Shown piece by piece: positions 44,364 through 53,116 of a stretch of 64,000 nt of DNA; position 1 is the first letter of the stretch, and each line of letters opens with the position of its first letter. The position numbers and the translations under genes are program-made. A model generated the notes under the pieces. It made no database searches and was not told the origin of the DNA. It was given only the letters and a program-made list of their open reading frames with translations. This DNA is from Mesorhizobium sp. INR15 (GTDB taxonomy: Bacteria; Pseudomonadota; Alphaproteobacteria; Rhizobiales; Rhizobiaceae): contig NZ_CP045496.1 of the NCBI RefSeq assembly GCF_015500075.1, positions 3,792,001-3,856,000 of the forward strand. Direction: 5' to 3'.

Positions 44364-45725
44364 CTAGCTTACGGCAAGCATCCGCTCATCGAGCGGGTAG
44401 GTTGAAAGCTGCTCGTTGCCGGTCCCGGTGATCAGGATCTGCTCCTCGATCTTGACGCCTTCGCGTCCACCAAGCCGGCCGATATAGCTTTCCACGCACA
44501 GCACCATGCCCGGTTCCAGCACGCCATCCGGCGTGTCCGATGTCCAATCGCTGGCATGCGGCAAGGTCGGGTACTCGTCGGCCAATCCGACGCCATGATA
44601 GAGCACGCCGTAACGGGTCGGGAAACAGTCTCCCGGCGGCACCGCCGAACGCTCGACAAGGTCGCGGAACGAGATGCCGGGCTGCATCAATTCCGTGTTG
44701 TGCGCGATCTGGTCGGCAGCGATCCGGAACAGGTCACGCTGTTCGTTGGTCGGCTTGGCATCGCCGCAAAGCCAGGTGCGTGACAGGTCGGCGCAGAAGC
44801 CATAGGGGCCGATCAGATCGGTGTCGAAGGCGACGAGATCGCCAGCTTCGATCTGGCGCGACGAGCATTCCTGGAACCACGGGTTGGTGCGTGGTCCTGA
44901 AGCGAGTAGCCGGGTTTCGATCCACTCGCCGCCGCGTGCGATGTTGCCGCGATGGAGTTCCGCCCAAAGTTCGTTTTCGGAGATGCCAGGCTTCAGCGCC
45001 TGTTCCATCTCGCCCATCGCCGCTTCGCAAGCGACGATCGCGCGGCGCATGGCCAGGATTTCGTCCGGCGACTTGATCAGCCGCGCGTTTTCCATCACCG
45101 CTTCGCCATTGCCGATGGAGATGCCAAGCCGCGCGAGTTCCTCGACGCCTTCCGGGTTGATGTGGTCGACGGCGATGCGGCGGTTGCTGCCGCCATGTTC
45201 CTTGACCAGATCGGCTATCCCTGCGGCCCAGCGGCGGACTTTTTGCTCCGTGAGTTCGCCGCCATAGAGATACATCCACGAAACCGCTGGGCGGACCTCG
45301 TCGACGACGCCCGAATGGTCGGACAGATGCTCGCAGGAGAAATAGTCGAACAGCACCACCGGGCCTTCGGTGGCGACGAAGCAATGCCGCGTCGGGTTGT
45401 GCGCCACCCACAGCTGCATGTTGGTCGAGTCGGTCGCGTAGCGGATGTTGACGGGGTCATAGAGCAGGGCGCCGGCATAGCCACGCCGCTTCAGCTCGGC
45501 CCGGATGCGCTCCAGCCGGTACTTTCGCATTGCCGGCAGATCGGGAGCGTCTATGCCTGCCGCTGCCCATTCCGCTTCAGCTTGGACGCCATAGCCCAGC
45601 ACATGCTGGTTGAGTGACGCCGCCTTCTGGCGGGAGCCGTCGCGCAGGGCCTCGATCGAGCCGGGCTCGAACGGCATGATCTTGCGATGGCGGCCGAAGC
45701 CGCCTTTTGGCCCCGCGCTGTCCAA
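44364..45725 (-). CDS. M24-family protein with the DddP (DMSP lyase) active site
   Basis: A 453-residue creatinase-fold M24 protein. TTG 45725 has GAGGA 7 nt upstream overlapping the preceding stop; ATG 45677 is the alternative. The block GGEWIETRLLASGPRTNPWF, ~30 residues before the metal site, is shared with DddP. Metal ligands D301, D303, D313, H377, E412 and E427, and D383 as candidate base, fall at a constant offset (+6) from those I remember for the Ruegeria lacuscaerulensis DddP. DddP cleaves DMSP to DMS and acrylate. In an operon with an MttB homologue and an FAD/GcvT fusion, a betaine-type substrate is also possible. Confidence 0.8.
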   Translation of the reverse strand: MDSAGPKGGFGRHRKIMPFEPGSIEALRDGSRQKAASLNQHVLGYGVQAEAEWAAAGIDAPDLPAMRKYRLERIRAELKRRGYAGALLYDPVNIRYATDSTNMQLWVAHNPTRHCFVATEGPVVLFDYFSCEHLSDHSGVVDEVRPAVSWMYLYGGELTEQKVRRWAAGIADLVKEHGGSNRRIAVDHINPEGVEELARLGISIGNGEAVMENARLIKSPDEILAMRRAIVACEAAMGEMEQALKPGISENELWAELHRGNIARGGEWIETRLLASGPRTNPWFQECSSRQIEAGDLVAFDTDLIGPYGFCADLSRTWLCGDAKPTNEQRDLFRIAADQIAHNTELMQPGISFRDLVERSAVPPGDCFPTRYGVLYHGVGLADEYPTLPHASDWTSDTPDGVLEPGMVLCVESYIGRLGGREGVKIEEQILITGTGNEQLSTYPLDERMLAVS

Positions 45726-45734
45726 GGTCGATCC

Positions 45735-48305
45735 TCAGGTCCGCATCTTCTCGCCGCTCGGGTCGAACGGGGCTTCGACGTTGATGCGGGCCGGACGGCG
45801 ATGTCCGAGAATCTCGATCTCGAACAGCCCGGCACTTTCGTCCTCGGCAAGGGCAGCCGGCACATAGCCTTGCGCCATCGACTTCTGCACGTAGTGGGCA
45901 TAGCCGCCTGACGTTACCCAGCCGACCACGCGCCATTCGCCGTCGACGATGCCACGCACGGCGGAAGCACCCTCAGCCGCCTTGGAACCGCGGATTTCCT
46001 TGCCTGATATGTCGAAGCGCGGCGCGCCGTAACCATGCGGCTTTTCGACGGTGCCATAGTCCTTGCTGACCTTGGCCCAGATCGGCTCGTCGCCCATGAC
46101 ATCGGCATCCGTGGCGTCGACGATGAAGGAGACGCGGCGCAGTTTCGGTCCCTCGGCCTGTTCCTTGGCGGCGGCTTCGCGGCCGATGAAGTCGTTCTTG
46201 TCGAGCTTGATGAAGCGCTCCATCGAGCCCTCGAACGGCCCGTAGATCGGACGCAGCTCGCGGAACCAGGTTGGGAAGTTCTTTTCCAGGCGCATCGAGA
46301 GCAGGGCGCGCATGCCGAAATCGACAAGGCCGAACTCCTCGCCGGCATCCTTGATCGCCTTGTAGACGAGACGCTGGTAGGCCGGCGCCATCCAGATCTC
46401 GTAGCCGAGGTCACCGGTGTAAGTGATGCGGTTGACCAGGCACGGTGCGCCGCCGACCGCCATCTGGCGGAAATCCATGAAGCGGAAGGCCTTGGTCGAG
46501 ATGTCGACATCGACCAGTTTCTGCAGCAGCTCACGCGATTTCGGCCCGGCGATCGACAGGCCGACCAGCGTCTGGTCGAAGCGGTGAATGCGCACCGAAC
46601 CGTCCTTGGGCAGATGCTTCTCGAACCAGCGCATGTGGTACTTCTGCGCCGCCGACGAACCCCAGATCATGAAGCGGTCTTCGCCGGCCTTGGCGATGGT
46701 GAAGTCGCCGATCAGCTTGCCGAACTCGTTGAGCATCGGCGTCAGCACGATGCGGCCTATCTTCGGCATGCGGTTGGTCATCAGGCGGTTGAGGAAATCT
46801 TCCGCCGCCGGTCCCGACACTTCGTATTTGGCGAAGTTGGCGATCTCGGTGACGCCGACGCGCTCACGAGTGGCGCGCACTTCCTCGCCGATCGGCCCGA
46901 AATCATTAGAGCGATGGAAGGAGACGATATCCTTAGGTTCCTTGCCCTTCGGCGCGAACCACAGCGGGGTTTCGAGACCCCATGAGTCGCCCATCACGGC
47001 GTTGTTGGCCAGCATGGTGTCGTAGAGCGGCGTCGTCTGCGCCGGGCGTGCCGCCGGCAGTTCCTCGTTGGGGAAGCGGATCGAGAAGCGGCGCGAATAG
47101 TTCTCGCGCACCTTGGCGTTGGTGTAGCGCAAGCCGGCATATTCGCCGAAGCGAGTGACATCCATGCCCCAGACGTCGAAGCCTGGGTCGCCATGGACCA
47201 TCCAGTTCGACAATGCGAGACCGACGCCACCACCCTGGCTGAAGCCGGCCATGACGGCGCAGGCGCACCAGAAATTGGTCAGGCCCTGCACCGGGCCGAC
47301 CAGCGGGTTGCCGTCGAGCGCGAAGGTGAAGGGGCCGTTGATGATCTGCTTGATCCCGGCCTTCTCGATGCCGGGGAAATGCTTGAAGCCGATCTCCAGC
47401 GACGGTGCGATGCGGTCGAGGTCCGGCGGCAGCAGTTCATGGCCGAAATCCCACGGCGTGTTGACCGGCGACCATGGCTTGCAAGCCTTTTCATAGGTGC
47501 CGAGCAGGATGCCGTTGCGTTCCTGGCGCGTGTAGATCTCGCCCTTGAAGTCGAGCACACCGATCATCTCGCGGCCTGTCGATTTGTTGAATTCCTCGAC
47601 CTCCGGCATCGGCTCGGTCAAGAGATACATGTGCTCCATGGCGAGCACTGGCAGTTCGACGCCGACCATCCGGCCGATTTCACGCGCCCACAGGCCACCG
47701 CAGTTGACGACATGCTCGGCATGAACCGTGCCTTGTTCGGTGACGACGTTCCAGGTGCCGTCGACTTCCTGCGTCAGTTCAACGACACGGTTGCGCAGCA
47801 CGATTTCGGCGCCCAGCTTCTTCGCCGCCTTGGAATAGGCGATGGTGGTGCCGGACGGATCGAGATGGCCTTCGACCGGATCCCACATGGCGCCGACGAA
47901 ATTGGTCTCGTCCATCAGCGGGAACATCGCCTTGGCCTCGGACGGCGTGATCAGCTCGGTGTCCATGCCGAGATAGCGGCCCTTGGCGTGGGCAAGGCGC
48001 AGGAAGTCCATGCGCTCTGGTGTATCGGCCATCATCACGCCGCCGGTCAGGTGCAGCGAGCAGGACTGGCCTGAAATCTCCTCGATCTCCTTGTAGAGCT
48101 GCACGGTATAGGCCTGCAGCTTGGCGACGTTGGGGTCGCCGTTCAGCGTGTGGAAGCCGCCCGCCGCATGCCAGGACGAGCCCGAGGTGAGCTCCGAACG
48201 CTCGATCAGCATGATGTCGGTCCAGCCGGCCTTGGCCAGGTGATAGAGAACCGAGCAGCCGACGACGCCGCCGCCAATGACAACCGCTTTTACGTGAGAT
48301 TTCAT
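45735..48305 (-). CDS. FAD-dependent oxidoreductase-GcvT fusion, second copy
   Basis: An 856-residue enzyme: the FAD domain begins KAVVIGGGVVGCSVLYHLAK, and the C-terminal folate-binding GcvT domain covers ~430-856 (TNRMPKIGRIVLTPMLNEFG, ALLSMRLEKNFPTWFRELR). It belongs with dimethylglycine and sarcosine dehydrogenases, but differs clearly from the copy at 7120-9681 throughout. ATG 48305 gives the usual N-terminus; SD is weak. Its stop is 9 nt from the M24 start, so the two are coupled. It probably demethylates the dimethylated product left by the MttB homologue. Confidence 0.87.
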   Translation of the reverse strand: MKSHVKAVVIGGGVVGCSVLYHLAKAGWTDIMLIERSELTSGSSWHAAGGFHTLNGDPNVAKLQAYTVQLYKEIEEISGQSCSLHLTGGVMMADTPERMDFLRLAHAKGRYLGMDTELITPSEAKAMFPLMDETNFVGAMWDPVEGHLDPSGTTIAYSKAAKKLGAEIVLRNRVVELTQEVDGTWNVVTEQGTVHAEHVVNCGGLWAREIGRMVGVELPVLAMEHMYLLTEPMPEVEEFNKSTGREMIGVLDFKGEIYTRQERNGILLGTYEKACKPWSPVNTPWDFGHELLPPDLDRIAPSLEIGFKHFPGIEKAGIKQIINGPFTFALDGNPLVGPVQGLTNFWCACAVMAGFSQGGGVGLALSNWMVHGDPGFDVWGMDVTRFGEYAGLRYTNAKVRENYSRRFSIRFPNEELPAARPAQTTPLYDTMLANNAVMGDSWGLETPLWFAPKGKEPKDIVSFHRSNDFGPIGEEVRATRERVGVTEIANFAKYEVSGPAAEDFLNRLMTNRMPKIGRIVLTPMLNEFGKLIGDFTIAKAGEDRFMIWGSSAAQKYHMRWFEKHLPKDGSVRIHRFDQTLVGLSIAGPKSRELLQKLVDVDISTKAFRFMDFRQMAVGGAPCLVNRITYTGDLGYEIWMAPAYQRLVYKAIKDAGEEFGLVDFGMRALLSMRLEKNFPTWFRELRPIYGPFEGSMERFIKLDKNDFIGREAAAKEQAEGPKLRRVSFIVDATDADVMGDEPIWAKVSKDYGTVEKPHGYGAPRFDISGKEIRGSKAAEGASAVRGIVDGEWRVVGWVTSGGYAHYVQKSMAQGYVPAALAEDESAGLFEIEILGHRRPARINVEAPFDPSGEKMRT

Positions 48306-48333
48306 GAGGGATAGGTCCGTTTTTTGAAGATTT

Positions 48334-48765
48334 CTAATCGAGAGAGCGGGGCGTGAAAACAAAGCGCATGTCGGATGCAACGATGTTTTCGGTCAGCTTG
48401 CCGTCAAGCGCGGCAAGGATGGTTTCACAAGCGGAAGTGCGATGTTTCACAACGTCATGGCTCCAGAGCCGCAAGATCGAATAGCCTTCAGCGCGCATTA
48501 AATCGTCGCGGCGCCGATCATAGGTACTGTCTGCATGCTGGTGTCCGTCGACTTCAACAACAAGCCATTTTTCGCGGCAAGCGAAGTCCGCAAAAAAGGG
48601 GCCGATGGATAGCTGGCGTGTGAAGCGATAGCCACCAAGTTTGCGCGCCTTCAGTTCAAGCCAAAGTAATGCTTCCGCCTGATTGCCGGCTTGTCTGAGC
48701 TGCCGTGCCCGTCGGGTTGACCCTATCTTGCGGCGGCTGCGCGTCTCAGGAATGGCTTCCCCCAC
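48334..48765 (-). CDS. DUF559 (restriction-endonuclease-like) protein
   Basis: A 143-residue PD-(D/E)XK-like protein (FFADFACREKWLVVEVDGHQHAD) with an RRARQLRQAGNQAEALLWL lead, typical of DUF559. The frame extends to 48924, but those extra residues are encoded by a repeat element (48759-48900). GTG 48765 is a plausible start. It sits within the MttB-FAD/GcvT operon, which may be an insertion with the repeat. Its role (repair or Vsr-like) is unknown. Confidence 0.7.
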   Translation of the reverse strand: MGEAIPETRSRRKIGSTRRARQLRQAGNQAEALLWLELKARKLGGYRFTRQLSIGPFFADFACREKWLVVEVDGHQHADSTYDRRRDDLMRAEGYSILRLWSHDVVKHRTSACETILAALDGKLTENIVASDMRFVFTPRSLD

Positions 48766-48900
48766 TCCGTCGCTGCTTCGCAGCGCCACCTCTCCCCCCT
48801 CCGGAGGGAGAGGAAAGGTGCCAGCTGGAATCGTCGCGCGCCCTTCCTCTCCCCCGTCGATCGGGGGATAGGTGTCGAGCGAAGCTCGACGGAGTGGGGG
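48759..48900. repeat. Small repeat element with 14-bp terminal inverted repeats (MITE-like)
   Basis: CCCCCACTCCGTCG (48759-48772) and its exact complement (48887-48900) bracket 142 bp containing further inverted runs (CTCTCCC...GGGAGAG near 48790-48815; CCCCCGTCGATCGGGGG at 48851-48867). It has no coding role and sits between DUF559 and MttB2. The pattern is that of small, mobile, non-autonomous repeats common in Mesorhizobium-like genomes; I cannot count copies here. Confidence 0.75.
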
Positions 48901-48930
48901 TCGATTATTCATCAAGCCATACACAGATGA

Positions 48931-50508
48931 TCAGAAATCGGTCGGTGCGCCGCCTTCGGAACGGCGCTTTTCGACGAAGGCGTTGAGCTCTTCGCGAATC
49001 GCCGGGTCCATATAGGGTTCGTCGTAGGACGCGAGCCGTTCCTTCCAGACGCGATTGGCCTTTTCCATCGCTGTCGGTGAGCCGGCTTCCGCCCAGGTCT
49101 CGAAATTGCGCCAATCGGACAGGATCGGCGCATAGAAGGCGGTCTTGTAGCGGTCCTGCGTGTGCTGGGTGCCGAAGAAGTGGCCGCCGGGGCCGACGTC
49201 GCGGATGGCGTCGATGGCCAGTGCTTCTTCCGAGAGGTCCAGCGGGGTCAGGAATTCCGCCACCATCTGCAGCATGTCGATGTCGAGGATGGTCTTTTCA
49301 TAGGAACAGCGCAGGCCGCCTTCGAGCCAGCCGGCCGCATGCATCATCAGATTGCCGCCGCCTTGCACCGCGCCCCACAGTGAGAAGACGCTCTCATAGG
49401 CGGCCTGCGCATCGACCGTGTTGGCGGCGCAGGTGTTGGAGGTGCGGTAAGGGATGTTGTAGCGGCGCGCCAGCTGACCGCCGACCAGCTGTGCCTTCAT
49501 GTATTCCGGCGTGCCGAAGGCGGGCGCACCTGATTTCATGTCGACATTGGAGGTGAAGCCGCCATAACCGACTGGCGCGCCCTTGCGCACCATCTGGGCG
49601 AAGGCGATGCCGGAAAGCGCCTCGGCGTTCTGCTGCACCAGCGCACCGGCGATGGTCACCGGGGCCATGGCGCCCGACAGCGTGAACGGCGTGACGATGA
49701 CGACCTGACCCTTGCTCGACATCTGGATGATGCCTTCCATCATCGGCACATCGAGCTTTAGCGGCGAATTGGTGTTGATGATGGTGAAGACGGAGGGTTC
49801 TTCCAGCATCTGCTCATGGCTGATGCCACGTGCGATGCGGGTGATCTCGATACCATCGACATTGCGCTCCTTGCCGAGCGAATAGATGTGAAACACCTTG
49901 TCGGTCAGGGTGGCGAGATCGCGGATGCATTCGAGATGCCGGACCGACGGATGGATGTCGATAGGCTCGACCGGATAGCCGCCCGTGCAGTTCAGAATGT
50001 TGTGCATCTGCGCGAGCTTGAGGAAGTTGCGGTAGTCCTGCTGGTTGCCCGGCCGGCGGCCGCGATCGATATCAGAGCAGTTCGGCGCTGACGCCATCAT
50101 CGAAATGATCAGGTTGTTGCCGCCAAAACGCACATTATGCGCCGGGTTGCGGGCATGGATGGTGAATTCCGACGGGCAGTGCGAGACCAGTTCGAGGATC
50201 ATGTCGCTGTCGAAGCGCACACGCTCCGAGCCGTCGCGCACGTCCGCGCCATGCGCCTTCATGATGCGGCGGGCTTCGTCGTGCAGAACGTCGACGCCGA
50301 TCTCCTTCAGTACCCGCAGCGAGGCGAGGTGGATCGATTCCAGCTCATCGTCCGAGACCAGCTTGGTCGGCTGCAGCGGGTTTTTCAGCTGGCGGAAAGC
50401 GGGCTGCTCGAACGCTGCCGAGCCGCCGGCACGTTTTCCGGCGCGGCCGCCACGGCGGGCCCGGTCGGAAGCCAAGGCCGGTTCGGCAGGATGAAGAGCG
50501 GCGGTCAT
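48931..50508 (-). CDS. MttB-superfamily methyltransferase, second copy
   Basis: A 525-residue non-pyrrolysine MttB-family protein: no in-frame TAG, typical VLKEIGVDVLHDEARRI, CTGGYPVEPIDI and HAAGWLEGGLRCSYEKT. It is clearly diverged from the copy at 28123-29697, suggesting a different quaternary amine. ATG 50508 has GAGGA 6 nt upstream. No corrinoid protein is adjacent, so it may share the one at 27149-27847. The DUF559 gene separates it from the FAD/GcvT and DddP-like genes, with which it would form a methyl-removal set. Confidence 0.88.
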   Translation of the reverse strand: MTAALHPAEPALASDRARRGGRAGKRAGGSAAFEQPAFRQLKNPLQPTKLVSDDELESIHLASLRVLKEIGVDVLHDEARRIMKAHGADVRDGSERVRFDSDMILELVSHCPSEFTIHARNPAHNVRFGGNNLIISMMASAPNCSDIDRGRRPGNQQDYRNFLKLAQMHNILNCTGGYPVEPIDIHPSVRHLECIRDLATLTDKVFHIYSLGKERNVDGIEITRIARGISHEQMLEEPSVFTIINTNSPLKLDVPMMEGIIQMSSKGQVVIVTPFTLSGAMAPVTIAGALVQQNAEALSGIAFAQMVRKGAPVGYGGFTSNVDMKSGAPAFGTPEYMKAQLVGGQLARRYNIPYRTSNTCAANTVDAQAAYESVFSLWGAVQGGGNLMMHAAGWLEGGLRCSYEKTILDIDMLQMVAEFLTPLDLSEEALAIDAIRDVGPGGHFFGTQHTQDRYKTAFYAPILSDWRNFETWAEAGSPTAMEKANRVWKERLASYDEPYMDPAIREELNAFVEKRRSEGGAPTDF

Positions 50509-50707
50509 GATGGTCCTCGCAGGATGCAATAACGAGCGGCATAATGGACCGGCGGCCGTCCGGCGATTGCGGAGGCGGCGACCACTAGGGCGAGGGAAGC
50601 GACATGCCGGTGGGGAAGGCGGCTGGATCGCCGATTTCGTTGCACTGTGGCTTTCGCAAGCGCCGGCCGATCGATAGGGGGTGATTGAACTCCGACCGCG
50701 AGCCGCA

Positions 50708-51886
50708 ATGACCTCTTCCGTTCAATCCACCGAGCCGCCTGTGCAATGGGCAGCGCTTGCCGGCGTCACCGCGGCGCTGGCGATGTTCGGCGCGGCTCAA
50801 GGCTTGAGCTCGCCGCTGTTCACCCTGCTGATGCAGAAGCAGGGCCTGTCACCGGGCCTGATTGGCCTGTCGGCGGCAATGATGCCGCTCGGGCTGATCC
50901 TTTCGGCATCCGTCGTGCCGGCGGCTGTCCGGTTGGTCGGCGCACGGTCCCTGGCCGTCGGTTGCTCGCTGATCGGCGCGCTTTGCTTCCTGGCGATCGG
51001 CTATCTCCAGGACTGGGTGGCCTGGTACCTCATCCGCTTCATCATCGGTGTGGTCATCAACCCGCTCTATATCCTCGGCGAGGTCTGGGCGCTGTCGCTG
51101 GCGCCGCCATCGCGCCGTGGCCGGGTGATGGGTGTCTTCAACACAGTCCTTGGCGCCGGCTATGCCGCCGGGCCGTTCACGCTGACCCTGGTCGGTACGT
51201 CAGGCCTGGCGCCCTTCATGGTTGGCGTCGCCGGCTTCGTGCTCTGCGCCGTGATCCTGCGCGCGGTCTCTTCGAAGCTCACCGGTTTCGAGGACGATGG
51301 CCAACCTGCCAGCGGCCTTGCCGGTTTCGCCAGGATGGCGCCGGCGCTGCTGCTTGCCGTCCTGGTCTCGGCGGCGGTCCAGCAGAGCACTTACGCGCTG
51401 ATCCCGGTGTTCGGCGCCAGCTACGGCCTGGCGGAAGCCGTGCTCGCCGCACTGGTGATGGCGCTGTCGCTGGGCAACATCCTGCTGCAGATTCCGCTCG
51501 GCTTGCTGGCGGAACGCTTTGGCGGCCGCGCCATGATCGTCGTCTGTGCACTGGCCACCGCTGCCTGCGCGTTTCTGTTGCCGTTGCTGATCCTGACGCC
51601 GCTGGTCTGGGTCGTGCTTCTGGTGATGGGCGCTGTCGGCTACGGCGTCTACACCATGGCGCTGGTCGAGCTCGGCAGCCGCTTCAAGGGCTCGGCACTG
51701 GTCGCCGGCAACGCTGCCTTCGCGCTGATGTGGGGCGCCGGCGGCATTATCGGTCCACCAGGGGCAGGGCTGCTGATGCAAGGAATTGGCCCGCTCGGCT
51801 TGCCTGTCGTGATCGCGGGTCTCGATGCGTTGCTGGTGGCATTCGCACTCTATCGTGCGTCCGTGCGCCGGAGCGGCAAGGCATGA
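50708..51886 (+). CDS. MFS transporter, first of a tandem pair
   Basis: A 392-residue transporter with about 12 helices (WAALAGVTAALAMFGAAQGL, ILGEVWALSLAPPSRRGRVM). The inter-helix RRGRVMG element is a canonical MFS loop-2/3-like motif. GTG 50681 is a possible longer start. The stop overlaps the next MFS ATG (ATGA). It is divergent from MttB2 and could move the methylated substrate of that cluster; the substrate is not readable. Confidence 0.8.
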   Translation: MTSSVQSTEPPVQWAALAGVTAALAMFGAAQGLSSPLFTLLMQKQGLSPGLIGLSAAMMPLGLILSASVVPAAVRLVGARSLAVGCSLIGALCFLAIGYLQDWVAWYLIRFIIGVVINPLYILGEVWALSLAPPSRRGRVMGVFNTVLGAGYAAGPFTLTLVGTSGLAPFMVGVAGFVLCAVILRAVSSKLTGFEDDGQPASGLAGFARMAPALLLAVLVSAAVQQSTYALIPVFGASYGLAEAVLAALVMALSLGNILLQIPLGLLAERFGGRAMIVVCALATAACAFLLPLLILTPLVWVVLLVMGAVGYGVYTMALVELGSRFKGSALVAGNAAFALMWGAGGIIGPPGAGLLMQGIGPLGLPVVIAGLDALLVAFALYRASVRRSGKA

Positions 51887-53046
51887 TCGCGGTCAGCGGG
51901 GACGAAGAGGCGAGGATTCAATGGGCGGCGATCACTGGCGTGATCGCGACCGTCTCCGTATTCGCCATCGCGCAAGGGCTCTCCTATCCCTTGCTGAGCT
52001 TCATCCTGCAGCGCCAGGGCGTTTCGCCTGCCATGATCGGCATTTCGGCGGCGATGACGCCGATCGGCTTCATCGTGTCATCGCCCTTGATCCCGGCGCT
52101 GGCGCGGCGGTTCGGGGCAGGGCGCACCGCACTCACCTGTGCGGCACTTTCTGCGATCGTGCTGGCGCTGATCGGCTGGACGCAGAATGTCTATCTGTGG
52201 TTTCCGCTGCGCTTCCTGATCGGCGCGGTGACCAACCCCCTCTACGTGCTGAGCGAAATCTGGGTGATTTCGCTTGCGCCTGCGGCAAAGCGAGGCCGCA
52301 TCATGGGGGTCTATTCCACGATCATCTCAGCCGGTTTCGCCGCCGGCCCGCTTTGCCTTCTCGCCGTCGGCACGGAAGGCTGGCCGCCATTCCTGGTCGG
52401 CATTTGCGCTTTCGTGCTGTGCGGGATCTGCCTGGCGTCGGTGCTGCCGCGCCTGCCCAAGGTCGAGGAGGCGGGGCATCAGGTCTCCGTTCTTGGCTTC
52501 ATCCCGATGGCCTGGCTGTTGCTGTTTGCCGTCGTTGTCGCCGCCGGCTTTGAACAAGCGGCCCTGGCGCTGCTGCCGGTGTACGGAACGCATTATGGCA
52601 TCGGGGATATCAGGATGTCGGCGCTGCTGTCGGTGATGATTGCCGGCAACATCGCCATGCAGGTGCCGCTCGGGCTGCTGGCGGAAAGGATCTCGGCGCG
52701 TGCGGTCGGGCTTGCCTGTGTCGCAATCACGGTGCTCGGCTGCCTGCTGCTGCCGCTGCTGATCGAAACGCCGCTGATCTGGCCGATGATCTTTGTCTGG
52801 GGCGCGGTCTCCTACGGCATCTACACGATGTCGATCATCGAACTCGGCGAGCGCTTCACCGGCTCGACGCTAATTGCCGGCAATGCCGCTTTCTCGTTGA
52901 TGTGGGGCGTAGGCGGCATCACCATGCCACCGCTGGCCGGCGCCGCCATGGACGTTCTGGGCGCAGGCGGCTTGCCGCTGACGCTCGGCCTGCTTTGCCT
53001 GGCGCTGGCCGCTGCCAGCCTCGTTGGCCGATGGAAACTCGCCTGA
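51883..53046 (+). CDS. MFS transporter, second of a tandem pair
   Basis: A 387-residue transporter clearly paralogous to the one upstream (QWAAITGVIATVSVFAIAQGL; SEIWVISLAPAAKRGRIMGV; GSTLIAGNAAFSLMWGVGG). The 4-nt overlap means the two are co-translated, and a heteromeric or sequential role is possible. The frame upstream of 51883 is only the shadow of the first gene. The prolyl oligopeptidase gene follows after 70 bp. Confidence 0.8.
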   Translation: MIAVSGDEEARIQWAAITGVIATVSVFAIAQGLSYPLLSFILQRQGVSPAMIGISAAMTPIGFIVSSPLIPALARRFGAGRTALTCAALSAIVLALIGWTQNVYLWFPLRFLIGAVTNPLYVLSEIWVISLAPAAKRGRIMGVYSTIISAGFAAGPLCLLAVGTEGWPPFLVGICAFVLCGICLASVLPRLPKVEEAGHQVSVLGFIPMAWLLLFAVVVAAGFEQAALALLPVYGTHYGIGDIRMSALLSVMIAGNIAMQVPLGLLAERISARAVGLACVAITVLGCLLLPLLIETPLIWPMIFVWGAVSYGIYTMSIIELGERFTGSTLIAGNAAFSLMWGVGGITMPPLAGAAMDVLGAGGLPLTLGLLCLALAAASLVGRWKLA

Positions 53047-53116
53047 GCATATTGAATATCGGGCGCAACATATCGATGTTGGCGGCACGAAAAGCCATGC
53101 GTCCATCGGAGAGCCT

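Noticed and set aside
50746..53046. 766-codon frame covering both MFS genes
   Set aside because: Its first 379 codons are a shadow of the first MFS gene. The real second MFS gene begins at ATG 51883.
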